NCBI RefSeq assembly: GCF_036346105.1
Contig: NZ_CP107811.1
Location: 248,001 to 312,000, forward strand
DNA length: 64,000 nucleotides
From: Streptomyces sp. NBC_00539
GTDB taxonomy: Bacteria; Actinomycetota; Actinomycetes; Streptomycetales; Streptomycetaceae
Direction of reading: 5' to 3'
Shown here: positions 54,303 to 64,000 of the stretch, in pieces
Layout: each line of letters starts with the position of its first letter
Position numbering within the stretch: position 1 is the stretch's first letter
Notes under the pieces: model-generated
Database searches by the model: none
Told to the model about the DNA's origin: nothing
The model's input: only the letters and a program-made list of their open reading frames with translations
Made by a program: the position numbers and the translations under genes

Positions 54303-55997
54303 TTGACGTCACCGCACCCCCTCACGCCCACCCCGCCTTCCGAGGCATCGGAGCAGTACACGGTCGGCGTCGACTTCGGCACGCTGTCGGGCCGCGCCGT
54401 GGTGGTGCGGGTTCGCGACGGCCAGGAGCTGGCCACGGCGGTCCACGCCTACCGGCACGGCGTCATCGACCGCCACCTGCCGCACGACGGTGCGCAACTG
54501 CCTCCGGACTGGGCCCTGCAACACCCCCAGGACTGGCGGGACGTACTGCGTCACGCCGTCCCGGAGGCCGTGACGGCGGCCGGGATCGATCCCACCGCAG
54601 TGATCGGTATCGCCACCGACTTCACCGCCTGCACCGTCCTGCCCACGCTGGCCGACGGGACCCCCCTCTGCGAGACCGAGCTCGCCGCCCGGCCGCACGC
54701 GTGGCCCAAGCTGTGGAAACACCACGCGGCCCAGTCGCATGCCGACCGCATCAACGCACTCGCCCACGCCCGGGGGGAGAAATGGATCGCCCGCTACGGC
54801 GGCCGGATCTCCGCCGAATGGCAGTTCGCGAAGGCCCTCCAGGTCCTGGAGGAGGATCCCCTCGTCTACGAAACCTGCGCGCGGTGGATCGAGGCCGCCG
54901 ACTGGATCGTGTGGCAACTCGCCGGAGCCGAGTCCCGCAACGCCTGCACCGCCGGGTACAAGGGCATCCACCAGGACGGCGCGTACCCCAGCGAGGAGTA
55001 CCTGGCCGCGCTGAACCCCCGGTTCGCCGACTTCGCACGTACCCGCCTCGCGTTCCCCCTCTCCGCGCTGGGCTCACGCGTGGGCTCGCTGAGTGCGGAG
55101 GCGGCGGCGTGGACGGGGCTGCGCCCCGGCATCGCCGTGGCCGCGGGCAACGTCGACGCCCATGTCACCGCAGCGGCGGCCCGGGCCGTCGAGGACGGCT
55201 CGCTGCTCGCCATCATGGGCACCTCCACCTGCCACGTCGTGAACGCCCCCGTCCTCGCCGACGTACCCGGCATCTGCGGTGTCGTGGCCGGTGGGATCGT
55301 CGAGGGGACCTACGGCTACGAGGCCGGGCAGAGCGCGGTCGGCGACATCTTCGCCTGGGTACTGGACCAAGGCGTCCCGTCGGACTACCTCGCCGAGGCC
55401 GCCGACCGCGGCGAGGACCTGCACGCCCTGCTGACCAGGAAAGCCGCCCGACAGCCGGTCGGCGGACACGGACTGATCGCTCTCGACTGGCTGAACGGCA
55501 ACCGTTCGGTCCTCGTCGACCACCACCTCTCCGGAGTCATCGTGGGTCTCACCCTCGCGACCCGCCCCGAGGACGTCTACCGCGCGCTGCTCGAAGCCAC
55601 CGCGTTCGGCACCCGCGTCATCGTGGAGGCCCTGGAAGCAGGCGGCGTGCCGGTGCACGAGTTCATCGTCGCCGGCGGACTGGCCAAGAACGCACTGCTG
55701 ATGCAGATCTACTCCGACGTGCTGCGCCGCCCCGTCTCCCTCGCCGCCTCAGACCAGGCCCCCGCCCTCGGGTCTGCCATCCATGCCGCCGTGGCGGCCG
55801 GCGCGCACGCCGACGTGCGAGCGGCCACCGCCGTCATGGGCCGCCGCCTGCCCGCCGTCTACACGCCCGACGCCTCCCGGGCCGACGCCTACGACGCCCT
55901 TTTCGCCGAATACCGCCTCCTGCACGACCACTTCGGCACCGGCGGCCTGCTGCACCGCCTGAGGAAGATCCGCGACACCACCCACACCGCGGACTGA
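54303..55997 (+). CDS. araB: Ribulokinase
   Basis: 564 residues of the FGGY kinase family. It phosphorylates L-ribulose at C5 with ATP. Visible are the N-terminal [19 protein letters not shown] phosphate motif, [14 protein letters not shown] with the catalytic-region Asp, [33 protein letters not shown], and the late [20 protein letters not shown] adenosine motif. The TTG at 54303 is chosen because GAAAGG precedes it by about eight bases and it reaches the family N-terminus. It is followed by araA after 82 bases. Expression is probably governed by O3. Confidence 0.96.
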   Translation: MTSPHPLTPTPPSEASEQYTVGVDFGTLSGRAVVVRVRDGQELATAVHAYRHGVIDRHLPHDGAQLPPDWALQHPQDWRDVLRHAVPEAVTAAGIDPTAVIGIATDFTACTVLPTLADGTPLCETELAARPHAWPKLWKHHAAQSHADRINALAHARGEKWIARYGGRISAEWQFAKALQVLEEDPLVYETCARWIEAADWIVWQLAGAESRNACTAGYKGIHQDGAYPSEEYLAALNPRFADFARTRLAFPLSALGSRVGSLSAEAAAWTGLRPGIAVAAGNVDAHVTAAAARAVEDGSLLAIMGTSTCHVVNAPVLADVPGICGVVAGGIVEGTYGYEAGQSAVGDIFAWVLDQGVPSDYLAEAADRGEDLHALLTRKAARQPVGGHGLIALDWLNGNRSVLVDHHLSGVIVGLTLATRPEDVYRALLEATAFGTRVIVEALEAGGVPVHEFIVAGGLAKNALLMQIYSDVLRRPVSLAASDQAPALGSAIHAAVAAGAHADVRAATAVMGRRLPAVYTPDASRADAYDALFAEYRLLHDHFGTGGLLHRLRKIRDTTHTAD

Positions 55998-56079
55998 TCC
56001 CGCCCCACCGTTCGTCACCACTCCCCCACCCGCCCGCCGCCCTCACCACTGGTGCGGGACGTCACCCCCAGGAGTCCAT

Positions 56080-57591
56080 GTGCCCAGCCGAACATCCCCC
56101 GCCCAGGACATCTGGTTCCTCACGGGCAGCCAAGGCTTGTACGGGGAGGAGACGCTGAAGCAGGTCGCCGAACAGTCGCGGCGGATCGCCACCGCCCTGG
56201 CGGACGTCTCCGGCATTCCCGTACGTGTCCTGTGGAAGCCGGTACTGACCGGCGCCGACCCCGTCCGCCGGGTGTGCCTCGACGCGAACGCCGACGACCG
56301 GTGCATCGGGCTCATCGCCTGGATGCACACGTTCTCGCCGGCCAAGATGTGGATCGCCGGACTGGACGCGCTGCGCAAGCCGTTGCTGCACCTCCACACC
56401 CAGTCGAACGTGGCCCTGCCCTGGGACACCATCGACATGGACTTCATGAACCTCAACCAAGCCGCCCACGGCGACCGCGAATTCGGGCACATCCAGACCC
56501 GTCTCGGCGTACCCCGCAAGACGGTGGCCGGCCACGTCACCGATCCGGTGACGACCACACGCATCGCGATCTGGGCGCGGGCGGCAGCCGCACGGTCCGA
56601 ACTGGCCACCCTCAAGGTCGCCCGCTTCGGCGACAACATGCGCGACGTGGCCGTCACCGAAGGCGACAAGGTCGAGGCCCAGCTGCGCCTCGGCGTGTCC
56701 GTCAACACCTACGGCGTCAACGACCTGGTGGAGGTCGTCGACAGCGCGGACGAGACCGAGGTGGCTTCCCTCGTCGAGGAATACGCCGACCTGTACGACC
56801 TGGCGCCGGAGCTGCGACCGGGCGGCGAACGGTACGACTCCCTGCGTTACGCGGCCCGCATCGAAGCAGGCCTGCGCACCTTCCTCGAAACGGGCGGCTT
56901 CGGGGCCTTCACCACCAACTTCGAGGACCTGGGCGGACTGCGCCAGCTGCCCGGCCTCGCGGTCCAACGACTCATGGCCCAGGGGTACGGCTTCGGAGGA
57001 GAGGGCGACTGGAAGACCGCCGTCCTGCTGCGCGCCCTCAAGGTGGCTGCCGCCGGCCTCCCCGGCGGCACCTCCTTCATGGAGGACTACACCTACGACC
57101 TGACACCCGGCAACGAGCTCATCCTCGGCGCACACATGCTGGAAGTCTGCCCCACCATCACGGCCGCCAGACCCGGCTGTGAGATCCATCCCCTCGGCAT
57201 CGGCGGGCGGGAGGACCCGGTGCGCCTGGTGTTCGACGCCGCCCCCGGCCCGGCCGTGGTGGTCGGGCTCGCCGACCTCGGCGACCGCTTCCGCCTGGTC
57301 GCCAACGACATCGACGTGGTGGCACCCCCCCACCCGCTGCCCGCGCTGCCCGTTGCCCGCGCGCTCTGGCGGCCCCACCCCGACCTGCGGACCTCCACCG
57401 AATCCTGGCTGACGGCCGGAGGACCGCACCACACCGTCCTGAGTACCGCTCTCACCTCCGACCACCTCGACGACCTCGCGGAGATGCTCCGCCTGGAACT
57501 CGCCCTCATCGACAAGACCACCACCACGAGGCAGTTCCGGCGCGATCTGCGCTGGAACCAGGCGTATTACCGGCTGGCACTGGGACTGTGA
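56080..57591 (+). CDS. araA: L-arabinose isomerase
   Basis: 503 residues, the normal length. It converts L-arabinose to L-ribulose using Mn2+. Family stretches are [20 protein letters not shown] at the N-terminus, [60 protein letters not shown], and the metal ligands around TNFEDLGGL (Glu), [11 protein letters not shown] (Glu) and [11 protein letters not shown] (His). The GTG start follows CAGGAG by five bases. It is the second gene of the araBA operon, and with araD it completes the pathway to D-xylulose 5-phosphate. Confidence 0.97.
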   Translation: MPSRTSPAQDIWFLTGSQGLYGEETLKQVAEQSRRIATALADVSGIPVRVLWKPVLTGADPVRRVCLDANADDRCIGLIAWMHTFSPAKMWIAGLDALRKPLLHLHTQSNVALPWDTIDMDFMNLNQAAHGDREFGHIQTRLGVPRKTVAGHVTDPVTTTRIAIWARAAAARSELATLKVARFGDNMRDVAVTEGDKVEAQLRLGVSVNTYGVNDLVEVVDSADETEVASLVEEYADLYDLAPELRPGGERYDSLRYAARIEAGLRTFLETGGFGAFTTNFEDLGGLRQLPGLAVQRLMAQGYGFGGEGDWKTAVLLRALKVAAAGLPGGTSFMEDYTYDLTPGNELILGAHMLEVCPTITAARPGCEIHPLGIGGREDPVRLVFDAAPGPAVVVGLADLGDRFRLVANDIDVVAPPHPLPALPVARALWRPHPDLRTSTESWLTAGGPHHTVLSTALTSDHLDDLAEMLRLELALIDKTTTTRQFRRDLRWNQAYYRLALGL

Positions 57592-58104
57592 ACCGCTCGA
57601 AGCCCGGGGCGACGCCACGTCATCGATACCGACGCGGCCCGGGCGTCCGGGAGAGCTGCGACGGGTGGACGCGTAGGAGCCGGGCAGGCCCTCGCGGGCT
57701 GCCGGCCTCGTCGTACGCGGGGCTGTCGGGCCGGCCAGGGCGATGTCCGCCCGGGACCGGATCCGGTGGTGGCGTGAAGGGCGGGCCACATGTGAGCGGC
57801 CACAATTTTTCCGCACGGCAGCCCGGGGCGGGGCGAAGCAGGCGGACCCAGGATGTCGCCGAAGCCTACGAGCTTCGGAGAGGCGGTAGTTCGCCTGCGC
57901 CGTTGTTGGCCCGACAGTGATCCGAACAGACCCTTGACGGCACTCTTGTGAGCGTTAACACTCAGGTATCGCCAGGCCGGAGCCGCTGCACACCCGGACT
58001 TCGCGCAGCGCGAGGAATTGACTCCCGGCCTGCCCCGCTCGACCGCTTCCGGTTCTCCCAGCCGGGTCGCACCGTGCCGGTCGCGGAACATCACTGGAGG
58101 AACT
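57592..58104. other. Intergenic region carrying operator O4
   Basis: 513 bases without a supported gene between araA and the second importer. The only recognised element is the promoter/operator at 57934-57962. The 140-base leader that would follow it shows no recognised RNA motif. Confidence 0.6.
57934..57962 (+). promoter_or_regulatory. Arabinose operator O4 over importer 2 promoter
   Basis: TTGTGAGCGTTAACAC at 57946-57961 differs from O1 at two positions. TTGACG at 57934-57939 is a good -35, and TAACAC or AACACT 16-17 bases later would be the -10, inside the operator. It lies 143 bases before the chvE-type gene. Confidence 0.82.
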
Positions 58105-59199
58105 GTGCGGAAGCTTTCAGCGGGCCTTGTCACCCTGGGCCTGACGCTGTCGCTGGCGGCCTGCGGCCAGAGCGCCAACGGAGCAGGCGACGGCGGGGGC
58201 GGCGGGGACGCAAAAGGCGGCCTCGTCGGCATCGCGATGCCGACCAAGTCGTCGGAGCGCTGGATCAACGACGGCAACAACATGGTCAAGGAGTTCCAGG
58301 CCAAGGGTTACAAGACCGACCTCCAGTACGGCGACAACGTCGTGGAGAACCAGGTCTCCCAGGTGGAGAACATGATCACCAAGGGGGCCAAGCTGCTGGT
58401 GATCGCCGCCATCGACGGTTCCTCGCTCACCAACGTGCTGCAGAAGGCCGCCGACGCCCACGTCCGCGTCATCTCCTACGACAGGCTGATCCGCGGCACC
58501 GGGAACGTCGACTACTACGCGACCTTCGACAATTACAAGGTCGGCGTCCTCCAGGGCAGTTACATCGTCGACAAGCTCGGCGTCAAGAACGGCAAGGGCC
58601 CCTTCAACATCGAGCTGTTCGCCGGCTCGCCGGACGACAACAACGCCGCGTTCTTCTACAACGGCGCGATGAGCGTCCTCAAGCCGTACATCGACGACAA
58701 GAAGCTGGTCGTGCAGAGCGGCCAGACCTCTCTCAACCAGATCGCCACGCTGCGCTGGGACGGCGGTCTCGCCCAGTCCCGGATGGACAACCTGCTGAGC
58801 AAGTCGTACACCGGCGCCCGCGTCGACGCCGTGCTCTCGCCGTACGACGGCATCTCGATCGGCATCATCTCCTCGCTCAAGGGCGTCGGCTACGGCGTCG
58901 GCCGGCCACTGCCCGTCGTCACGGGCCAGGACGGCGAACTGGCCTCGGTGAAGTCGATCATCGCGGGCGAGCAGACCCAGACCGTCTACAAGGACACCCG
59001 CCAATTGGCCAAGGCCGCCGTCCAGATGGGCGACGCTCTGCTGACCGGCGGCAAGCCCGAGGTCAACGACACCAGCCAGTACGACAACGGCGTCAAGACC
59101 GTACCCGCGCAGCTGCTCCAGCCGGTCAGCGTCGACAAGGAGAACTACCAGAAGGTCCTGGTGGACGGCGGCCAGTACACCGCGGACCAGCTCAAGTAG
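58105..59199 (+). CDS. chvE: Multiple-sugar-binding lipoprotein (ChvE type)
   Basis: 364 residues. Signal peptide with lipobox LAAC at about residue 20, then the ChvE-type ligand-binding domain: [60 protein letters not shown] and [20 protein letters not shown]. ChvE proteins bind L-arabinose, D-glucose, D-galactose or xylose. GTG 58105 follows GGAGG by four bases. It starts the second importer operon behind O4; two different binding proteins in one locus suggest uptake of both pyranose and furanose or oligomeric forms (inference). Confidence 0.93.
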   Translation: MRKLSAGLVTLGLTLSLAACGQSANGAGDGGGGGDAKGGLVGIAMPTKSSERWINDGNNMVKEFQAKGYKTDLQYGDNVVENQVSQVENMITKGAKLLVIAAIDGSSLTNVLQKAADAHVRVISYDRLIRGTGNVDYYATFDNYKVGVLQGSYIVDKLGVKNGKGPFNIELFAGSPDDNNAAFFYNGAMSVLKPYIDDKKLVVQSGQTSLNQIATLRWDGGLAQSRMDNLLSKSYTGARVDAVLSPYDGISIGIISSLKGVGYGVGRPLPVVTGQDGELASVKSIIAGEQTQTVYKDTRQLAKAAVQMGDALLTGGKPEVNDTSQYDNGVKTVPAQLLQPVSVDKENYQKVLVDGGQYTADQLK

Positions 59200-59302
59200 C
59201 ACACGGAACCGGACCGGCGGGTCCGGCGACGACGAAAACGGCGGTGCGACGCCCGGGAGACCGCCCGGCACCGCACCGCCCCGACGATACGGATGCACAA
59301 CC

Positions 59303-60850
59303 ATGGCCCGACACGTTCTCGAGATGCGGTCGATCAGCAAGACCTTTCCCGGCGTCAAGGCCCTCTCCGAGGTCACCCTGACCGTCGCCCCAGGTGAGGT
59401 GCACGCCGTCTGCGGCGAGAACGGCGCGGGCAAGTCCACCCTGATGAAGGTGCTCAGCGGGGTCCACCCCCACGGCGACTACCAGGGCGAGATCTACTTC
59501 GAGGGCGAGCCCTGCCGGTTCCGGGACATCCGGGCCAGCGAGCAGCGGGGCATCGTGATCATCCATCAGGAACTCGCGCTGGTGCCCTACCTGTCCATCG
59601 CCGAGAACATCTTCCTCGGCAACGAGCACGCCACCCGGGGCGTCATCAGCTGGCACCGGACGCTGACCCACGCCGCGGCGCTGATCCGGCGGGTCGGACT
59701 CGACGAGAGCCCGCACACCAGGGTCGCCGATCTCGGCGTGGGCAAGCAGCAGTTGGTCGAGATCGCCAAGGCGCTCGCCAAGGAGGTCAAGCTGCTCATC
59801 CTGGACGAGCCGACGGCCGCCCTGAACGACGAGGACAGCCGCAAGCTGCTCGACCTGATCATCGAACTCAAGGCCCAGGGCATCTCCTGCATCCTCATCT
59901 CACACAAGCTGAACGAGATCGCCCGGGTCGCCGACGCCGTCACCATCCTGCGCGACGGGCGGACCATCGAGACCCTCGCGATCGGTCCCGAGGGCATCTC
60001 CGAGGAGCGGATCATCCGCGGCATGGTCGGCCGCGACCTGGAACACCGCTACCCCGAGCGCACCCCGGAGATCGGCGAGGTCGCCTTCGAGATCGAGGAC
60101 TGGAGCGTCCAACACCCGATCGACCACCGTCGCAAGGTGGTCGACGGCGTCTCGCTCAACGTCCGTCGCGGCGAGATCGTCGGCATCGCCGGCCTCATGG
60201 GTGCCGGCCGCACCGAACTGGCCATGAGCGTCTTCGGCCGCTCGTACGGACGGTGGACCGGCGGCCGGGTGCGGCTGGACGGACGGGAGATCCGAACCCG
60301 GACGGTCCCGGAGGCGATCGGGCACGGCATCGCCTACGTCACCGAGGACCGCAAGCAGCTCGGCCTCAACCTGGGCGACGACATCAGCCGGAACATCTCG
60401 CTGAGCGCCCTCGGCAAGGTCGCCCGGCGGGGCTGGGTCGACCGGCACGAGGAGGCGCGGATCGCCGAATCGTTCCGGCAGACCATGAACATCAAGGCCC
60501 CCTCGGTGTTCGCGCAGACCGGCAAGCTCAGCGGCGGCAACCAGCAGAAGGTCGTCCTCAGCAAGTGGGTCTTCGCCGAGCCGGAGGTGCTGATCCTCGA
60601 CGAACCCACCCGGGGCATCGACGTCGGCGCCAAGGCGGAGATCTACGCCGTCATCGCCGCACTCGCCGCCCAGGGCAAGACCGTACTCGTCATCTCCTCC
60701 GAACTCCCCGAACTCCTGGGCCTGTGCGACCGGATCTACACCATGGCCGAAGGCCGGATCACCGGTGAGGTCGACCGCGCGGAAGCCACCCAGGAATCCC
60801 TCATGCGGCTCATGACCATGAGCGCGGCATACCCCGACAAGCAGGTGTGA
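59303..60850 (+). CDS. gguA: Sugar ABC transporter ATPase (GguA/MmsA type)
   Basis: 515 residues with two ABC cassettes. Cassette 1 has Walker [19 protein letters not shown]-loop [16 protein letters not shown] and Walker [14 protein letters not shown]. Cassette 2 has [17 protein letters not shown], signature [16 protein letters not shown] and [15 protein letters not shown]. The [11 protein letters not shown] segment is typical of the MmsA/GguA branch. It pairs with the ChvE protein and the permease three bases downstream, energising import of arabinose-class sugars. Confidence 0.93.
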   Translation: MARHVLEMRSISKTFPGVKALSEVTLTVAPGEVHAVCGENGAGKSTLMKVLSGVHPHGDYQGEIYFEGEPCRFRDIRASEQRGIVIIHQELALVPYLSIAENIFLGNEHATRGVISWHRTLTHAAALIRRVGLDESPHTRVADLGVGKQQLVEIAKALAKEVKLLILDEPTAALNDEDSRKLLDLIIELKAQGISCILISHKLNEIARVADAVTILRDGRTIETLAIGPEGISEERIIRGMVGRDLEHRYPERTPEIGEVAFEIEDWSVQHPIDHRRKVVDGVSLNVRRGEIVGIAGLMGAGRTELAMSVFGRSYGRWTGGRVRLDGREIRTRTVPEAIGHGIAYVTEDRKQLGLNLGDDISRNISLSALGKVARRGWVDRHEEARIAESFRQTMNIKAPSVFAQTGKLSGGNQQKVVLSKWVFAEPEVLILDEPTRGIDVGAKAEIYAVIAALAAQGKTVLVISSELPELLGLCDRIYTMAEGRITGEVDRAEATQESLMRLMTMSAAYPDKQV

Positions 60851-60853
60851 GGC

Positions 60854-62089
60854 ATGGCCCAGACCAAGACCACCCCCGACACCACGCCCCGCACACCGCA
60901 GACCGGTCGACGCGCGTCGGCCGGTGCCGTACTGGCCCGAGCGCTGCGCGGCAACCTGCGCCAGTACGGGATGCTGCTCGCGCTGGCACTGATCGTGCTG
61001 CTGTTCCAGTTCTGGACGGACGGCATCCTGCTCCAGCCGCTCAACGTCACCAATCTGATCCAGCAGAACGGCTACATCCTCATCCTGGCCATCGGCATGA
61101 TGATCGTCATCATCGCCGGGCACATCGACCTGTCGGTCGGGTCGCTCGCCGCCTTCGTCGGGGCGGCCGCGGCGGTGATGATGGTCGAACACCACGCGCC
61201 GTGGCCCGTGGCGCTGGTGGCCGCACTGCTGATCGGGGCTCTCGCCGGAGCCTGGCAGGGGTTCTGGATCGCCTACCTCGGGATCCCCTCGTTCATCGTC
61301 ACGCTGGCTGGCATGCTGCTCTTCCGCGGGGGCACCCAGATCCTCCTGCAGGGCCAATCGGTGGCGCCGTTCCCCAAGGGCTTCCAGAGCATCAGCAGCG
61401 GCTTCCTCCCCGAGGTAGGCCCCCACACCAACTACCACAACCTCACCCTGCTACTGGGCCTCTCGGTGCTGGCCGTCACGGTCCTGCAGGAGGTGCGCGG
61501 GCGGCGGCGGACCGCCTCGTACGGCATGGAACCGCTCCCGGCCGGGCTGTTCCTGGTGAAGCTCGGCGCGATCACCGCGGCCGTGGTGGCCTTCACCCTG
61601 CTGCTGGCCAGCTACCACGGGGTGCCGATCGTCCTGCTGATCCTCGGCGTCCTGCTGGTCGGCTTCGGATACCTGATGCGCAACTCGATCCTCGGCCGGC
61701 ACACCTACGCCATCGGCGGCAACGAGGCGGCGGCGCGGCTGTCCGGGGTGAAGAGCAAGCGGGTCGTCTTCCTGGCCTTCGTGAACATGGGCGTCCTCGC
61801 GGCCCTGGCCGGCATGGTCTTCGCCGCGCGACTCAACGCCGGTACGCCCCAGGCCGGCGTCAACTTCGAGTTGGAGGCGATCGCCGCCGCCTTCATCGGC
61901 GGCGCCTCCGCGAGCGGCGGTGTGGGAACCGTCCTCGGTGCGCTCACCGGCGGTCTGGTGCTGGGCGTGCTGAACAACGGCATGTCGCTGGTCGGCGTGG
62001 GTACCGACTACCAGCAGGTGATCAAGGGCCTGGTACTGCTGGCGGCCGTCGGCTTCGACGTCTACAACAAGCGCAAGGCCGGATCCTGA
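60854..62089 (+). CDS. gguB: Sugar ABC transporter permease (GguB type)
   Basis: 411 residues, about ten helices, with the BPD_transp_2 stretch ILILAIGMMIVIIAGHID followed by LSVGSLAAFVG, the late FELEAIAAAFIGGASASGGV, and a long cytoplasmic loop region (QEVRGRRRTASYGMEPLP) typical of XylH/GguB-type permeases. It probably forms a homodimeric channel with GguA and ChvE, since no second permease gene is present in this operon. The ATG stands three bases after the gguA stop. Confidence 0.93.
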   Translation: MAQTKTTPDTTPRTPQTGRRASAGAVLARALRGNLRQYGMLLALALIVLLFQFWTDGILLQPLNVTNLIQQNGYILILAIGMMIVIIAGHIDLSVGSLAAFVGAAAAVMMVEHHAPWPVALVAALLIGALAGAWQGFWIAYLGIPSFIVTLAGMLLFRGGTQILLQGQSVAPFPKGFQSISSGFLPEVGPHTNYHNLTLLLGLSVLAVTVLQEVRGRRRTASYGMEPLPAGLFLVKLGAITAAVVAFTLLLASYHGVPIVLLILGVLLVGFGYLMRNSILGRHTYAIGGNEAAARLSGVKSKRVVFLAFVNMGVLAALAGMVFAARLNAGTPQAGVNFELEAIAAAFIGGASASGGVGTVLGALTGGLVLGVLNNGMSLVGVGTDYQQVIKGLVLLAAVGFDVYNKRKAGS

Positions 62090-62503
62090 CCTCGCCCCTG
62101 CCCCCACCCTGCCCCCCTCCTCGGCCCGGCGCCGCCGCCGCTCGCCCGAGGAGGGGGCGCCCTTTTGTCGGGGCCCCGACTCCCGCTGCTCCGGCCGGAC
62201 TTCGACGATCTGCGCGAAGACGAACTCCGAACTCGGCGGCCGAGCGCCCAGTTGCAGCAAGCACTGGCGGCCTGGCCGAAGGCCCGGCACGGGCTGCCCG
62301 CCCCGCTGCGGGTCGCCCGCATCGCCCCGCGAGGGCGCGGAACACACAGGTCGCTCATCCGGCGGTCACGGCCGCCGTGGCGTACGGGACAACGCCGCCC
62401 GGTCGCCCCGAGGACCCGCCCGCTCCCCATATCGCCGGCAACCTTTTCGCGTCCTGCGGCGACCAGGCAGTGCACCTTGACCCGGATCTTCGAACGGACG
62501 GAC
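62090..62503. other. Intergenic region after importer 2
   Basis: 414 bases. It contains the terminator at 62113-62166. The rest has open frames on both strands but no supported gene; the promoter of the expansin-like gene must lie in its last part. No arabinose operator was seen here. Confidence 0.55.
62113..62166 (+). terminator. Intrinsic terminator of importer 2 operon
   Basis: Perfect 12-base arms CCCCCTCCTCGG (62113-62124) and complement (62146-62157), followed by CGCCCTTTTG. The stem plus T run is a canonical intrinsic terminator, starting 24 bases after the gguB stop. Confidence 0.85.
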
Positions 62504-63451
62504 ATGCAGACTGCACGGCAGGCCGCGCGGCAGCGCAGGCGTAGACACAGGCTGATGCTGGCGACGGCAGTGATACTGACCGCCGCCGGCGTCCTCTCCT
62601 GCCTGGTACCGGCCATGCTCCCCGGCGCCAAAGCCGGGGCCGGCGCCCCGGCCGACGTGGCCGCCCCCGCCGCCACCCTGACGGGAGCCACGCCCCCGGC
62701 CCCGACGAGTCCGTCGCCGGCGGACAGCTCCCCCGCCGCGCCAACCCCGGGTGCGGCCGGTGCGACGGCCACCGCGCAGACGCCACGGCCTTCGGCGAAG
62801 GAAACCCCACCGTTGGCGGCCACCCCGGCTCCGGCCGCAGGGCGCATCCAGCCCTGGACCACCTACAAGGGCTTGGCCACCGCCTACGCCGCCGGCGACG
62901 GCAACGGCGCCTGCCTGTTCGGCCCGAGCGACGACCTCATGATCGCGGCGATGAACACCACCGACTACGAGTCGTCCAGGGCCTGCGGCGCGTACGTGCG
63001 CGTACGCGCCGGGAACGGCGCTTCGATCACGGTCCGGATCACCAACGAATGCCCGCTGCCCTGCGCCCCCGGACAACTGGACCTCAGCCAACAGGCCTTC
63101 GCGAAACTGGCCGACCCCGAGCTCGGCCGCATCCCGATCACCTGGAGCCTGCTGAGCCCCCACACATCCGGCGCGATCTCCCTCCGTTACAAGACCGGGT
63201 CCAGCCCCTACTGGTGCGGCATCCAGGTGATCGACCACCGCAATCCGGTCGCGCGGCTGGAGGTACGCACCGCCGCGGGCTGGCGGAGACTGCCCCGTAC
63301 CGACTACAACTACTTCCTCTCCGCCGACGGCGGCGGGTGCGGCGGCGCGGTGAGGATCACCGACGTCTACGGAGAGCAGCTGACGGTCGAGGGCACCGCG
63401 CTGCTCCCGGACGTCGCACAACCGACCCGGGTCCAGTTCGCCCCGCACTGA
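62504..63451 (+). CDS. Secreted or membrane-anchored expansin-like protein
   Basis: 315 residues. A basic N-terminus and hydrophobic segment (17-38) anchor or export it, and an 80-residue Ala/Pro/Thr linker follows. The C-terminal ~200 residues match the bacterial expansin EXLX layout. Domain 1 is a double-psi beta barrel with GLATAYAAGDGNGACLFGP, VRITNECPLPCAPGQLDLSQ (with the functionally required Asp) and AFAKLADPELGRIPI. Domain 2 is CBM63-like with YWCGIQVIDHRNPVARLEV and TDYNYFLSADGGGCGG. Expansins loosen cellulose/hemicellulose or peptidoglycan networks without hydrolysis. Placement beside arabinose catabolism fits plant-wall colonisation (inference). No strong ribosome site was seen before the ATG. 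Confidence 0.85.
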   Translation: MQTARQAARQRRRRHRLMLATAVILTAAGVLSCLVPAMLPGAKAGAGAPADVAAPAATLTGATPPAPTSPSPADSSPAAPTPGAAGATATAQTPRPSAKETPPLAATPAPAAGRIQPWTTYKGLATAYAAGDGNGACLFGPSDDLMIAAMNTTDYESSRACGAYVRVRAGNGASITVRITNECPLPCAPGQLDLSQQAFAKLADPELGRIPITWSLLSPHTSGAISLRYKTGSSPYWCGIQVIDHRNPVARLEVRTAAGWRRLPRTDYNYFLSADGGGCGGAVRITDVYGEQLTVEGTALLPDVAQPTRVQFAPH

Positions 63452-63536
63452 ATCCACACGGCGGCCGGGGGGCCGCTCCGGTCCGGCGGATCGGAGCGTC
63501 CTGGGCCGCGCCGGGCGCTGATACGCTGCCACCCGA

Positions 63537-63552
63537 TTGTTAGCGCAAACAT
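63537..63552 (+). promoter_or_regulatory. Degenerate arabinose-type operator O5
   Basis: TTGTTAGCGCAAACAT matches TTGTKAGCGCTMACAA at 13 of 16 positions, keeping the left half and core AGCGC. It ends 24 bases before the sigma factor ATG. Unlike O1-O4, no TTG box stands 17 bases before its right half. Confidence 0.55.
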
Positions 63553-63576
63553 TGGCGGAAGGGACGACGCCCGGAC

Positions 63577-64000
63577 ATGGTCCTCGATGACGCGTCCGCG
63601 GAGTTCCACGACTTCTTCGAACGCCACTACGCCGAACTCGCCCGTCTCGCCCATCTCCTGACGGGCGAGACGGACGGCGCCGACGATCTGGCCGCGGACG
63701 CCTTGATCGCACTGTGGCAGCGCTGGGACCGGCTGCGCCAGGCCGAGTACCCGCTCGCCTACGCCCGTGGCGTGGTCGCCAACCTGGCGCGGTCACGGAT
63801 CCGCAGCGCGGTGCGCGAGCGCCGCCGGACCGCCCTGTTCTGGTCCCGCGGTGCGGAGCCGTCGCGCGGTCCGGACGTGGCCGCCGTGGTGGACGTGCGG
63901 ACCGCTCTGGCCCGGTTGCCGTTCCGGAAGCGGACGTGCGTGGTCCTGCGTTACGCCTTCGACCTGTCGGAGAAGGACACCGCGCTGGCGCTCGGCATCT
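63577..64000 (+). CDS. SigE-family ECF RNA polymerase sigma factor (C-terminus beyond window edge)
   Basis: 141 residues visible. Region 2 appears as FHDFFERHYAELARLAHLLT and DDLAADALIALWQRWDRL. Region 4 begins with DVRTALARLPFRKRTCVVL RYAFDLSEKDTALALGI, where the helix-turn-helix is cut by the window end. This is the small SigE-type ECF group common in Streptomyces, usually about 170-190 residues. The ATG lies 13 bases after GGAAGGGA. O5 just upstream would link it to the arabinose repressor if functional. The cognate anti-sigma, if any, lies outside the window. Confidence 0.88.
   Translation, partial: MVLDDASAEFHDFFERHYAELARLAHLLTGETDGADDLAADALIALWQRWDRLRQAEYPLAYARGVVANLARSRIRSAVRERRRTALFWSRGAEPSRGPDVAAVVDVRTALARLPFRKRTCVVLRYAFDLSEKDTALALGI

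Overview
The window is high-GC actinobacterial chromosome, almost certainly Streptomyces or a close relative. This rests on GTG/TTG starts, translationally coupled operons, PucR/PadR/HxlR/SigE-type regulators, secreted actinobacterial enzymes and small Streptomyces-type orphan proteins. No rRNA, tRNA, CRISPR array or intact insertion sequence was seen. Many genes are absolute-start dependent, and the chosen starts are justified entry by entry.

Positions 1-14.2 kb (mostly minus strand) form a stress and energy block. It holds an acetate kinase cut by the window edge, a coupled group (UBP zinc finger, cyclic-nucleotide-domain flavoprotein, membrane protein, FUSC transporter), and an accessory chaperone operon dnaK-grpE-dnaJ/cbpA-cbpM-clpB-trx preceded by a general-stress-17M-like membrane protein. 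A PucR-type regulator follows at 14.4-16.2 kb.

Positions 16.2-23.1 kb are accessory DNA. They contain a small gene under a near-consensus SOS box, a frameshifted DUF6233-like gene, a GNAT, an IS256 transposase scrap, a TetR/SnoaL-like pair, DUF6086-like and DUF1963-like proteins and decayed sequence.

Positions 23.1-28.8 kb carry three consecutive secreted proteins. Each has a different hydrolase-type N-terminus (NlpC/P60-like, Rpf lysozyme-like, endonuclease/exonuclease/phosphatase), and each ends in six copies of the same ~61-residue FG-GAP/VCBS repeat. At 29.75-31.4 kb lies a rifampicin monooxygenase gene (rox) with a perfect rifamycin-associated element (RAE) upstream.

Positions 31.6-45.5 kb hold miscellaneous metabolism and regulation: GNAT, sirtuin, acyl-CoA dehydrogenase, PadR, alpha/beta hydrolase, an MpaB-family protein fused to four EF-hands, a Ser/Thr kinase, and a divergent HxlR/MFS pair. 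A 1.3-kb stretch without a supported gene follows.

Positions 45.5-64 kb are an L-arabinose locus. It contains araD, a LacI-family regulator, aldose epimerase, a YtfQRT-YjfF-type sugar importer, araB-araA, a second ChvE-GguAB-type importer, an expansin-like protein and the start of a SigE-family sigma factor. Five copies of one operator (TTGTKAGCGCTMACAA) lie before araD/the regulator, importer 1, araBA, importer 2 and, in degenerate form, the sigma factor. The simplest reading is uptake and catabolism of arabinose released from plant cell walls under one repressor.
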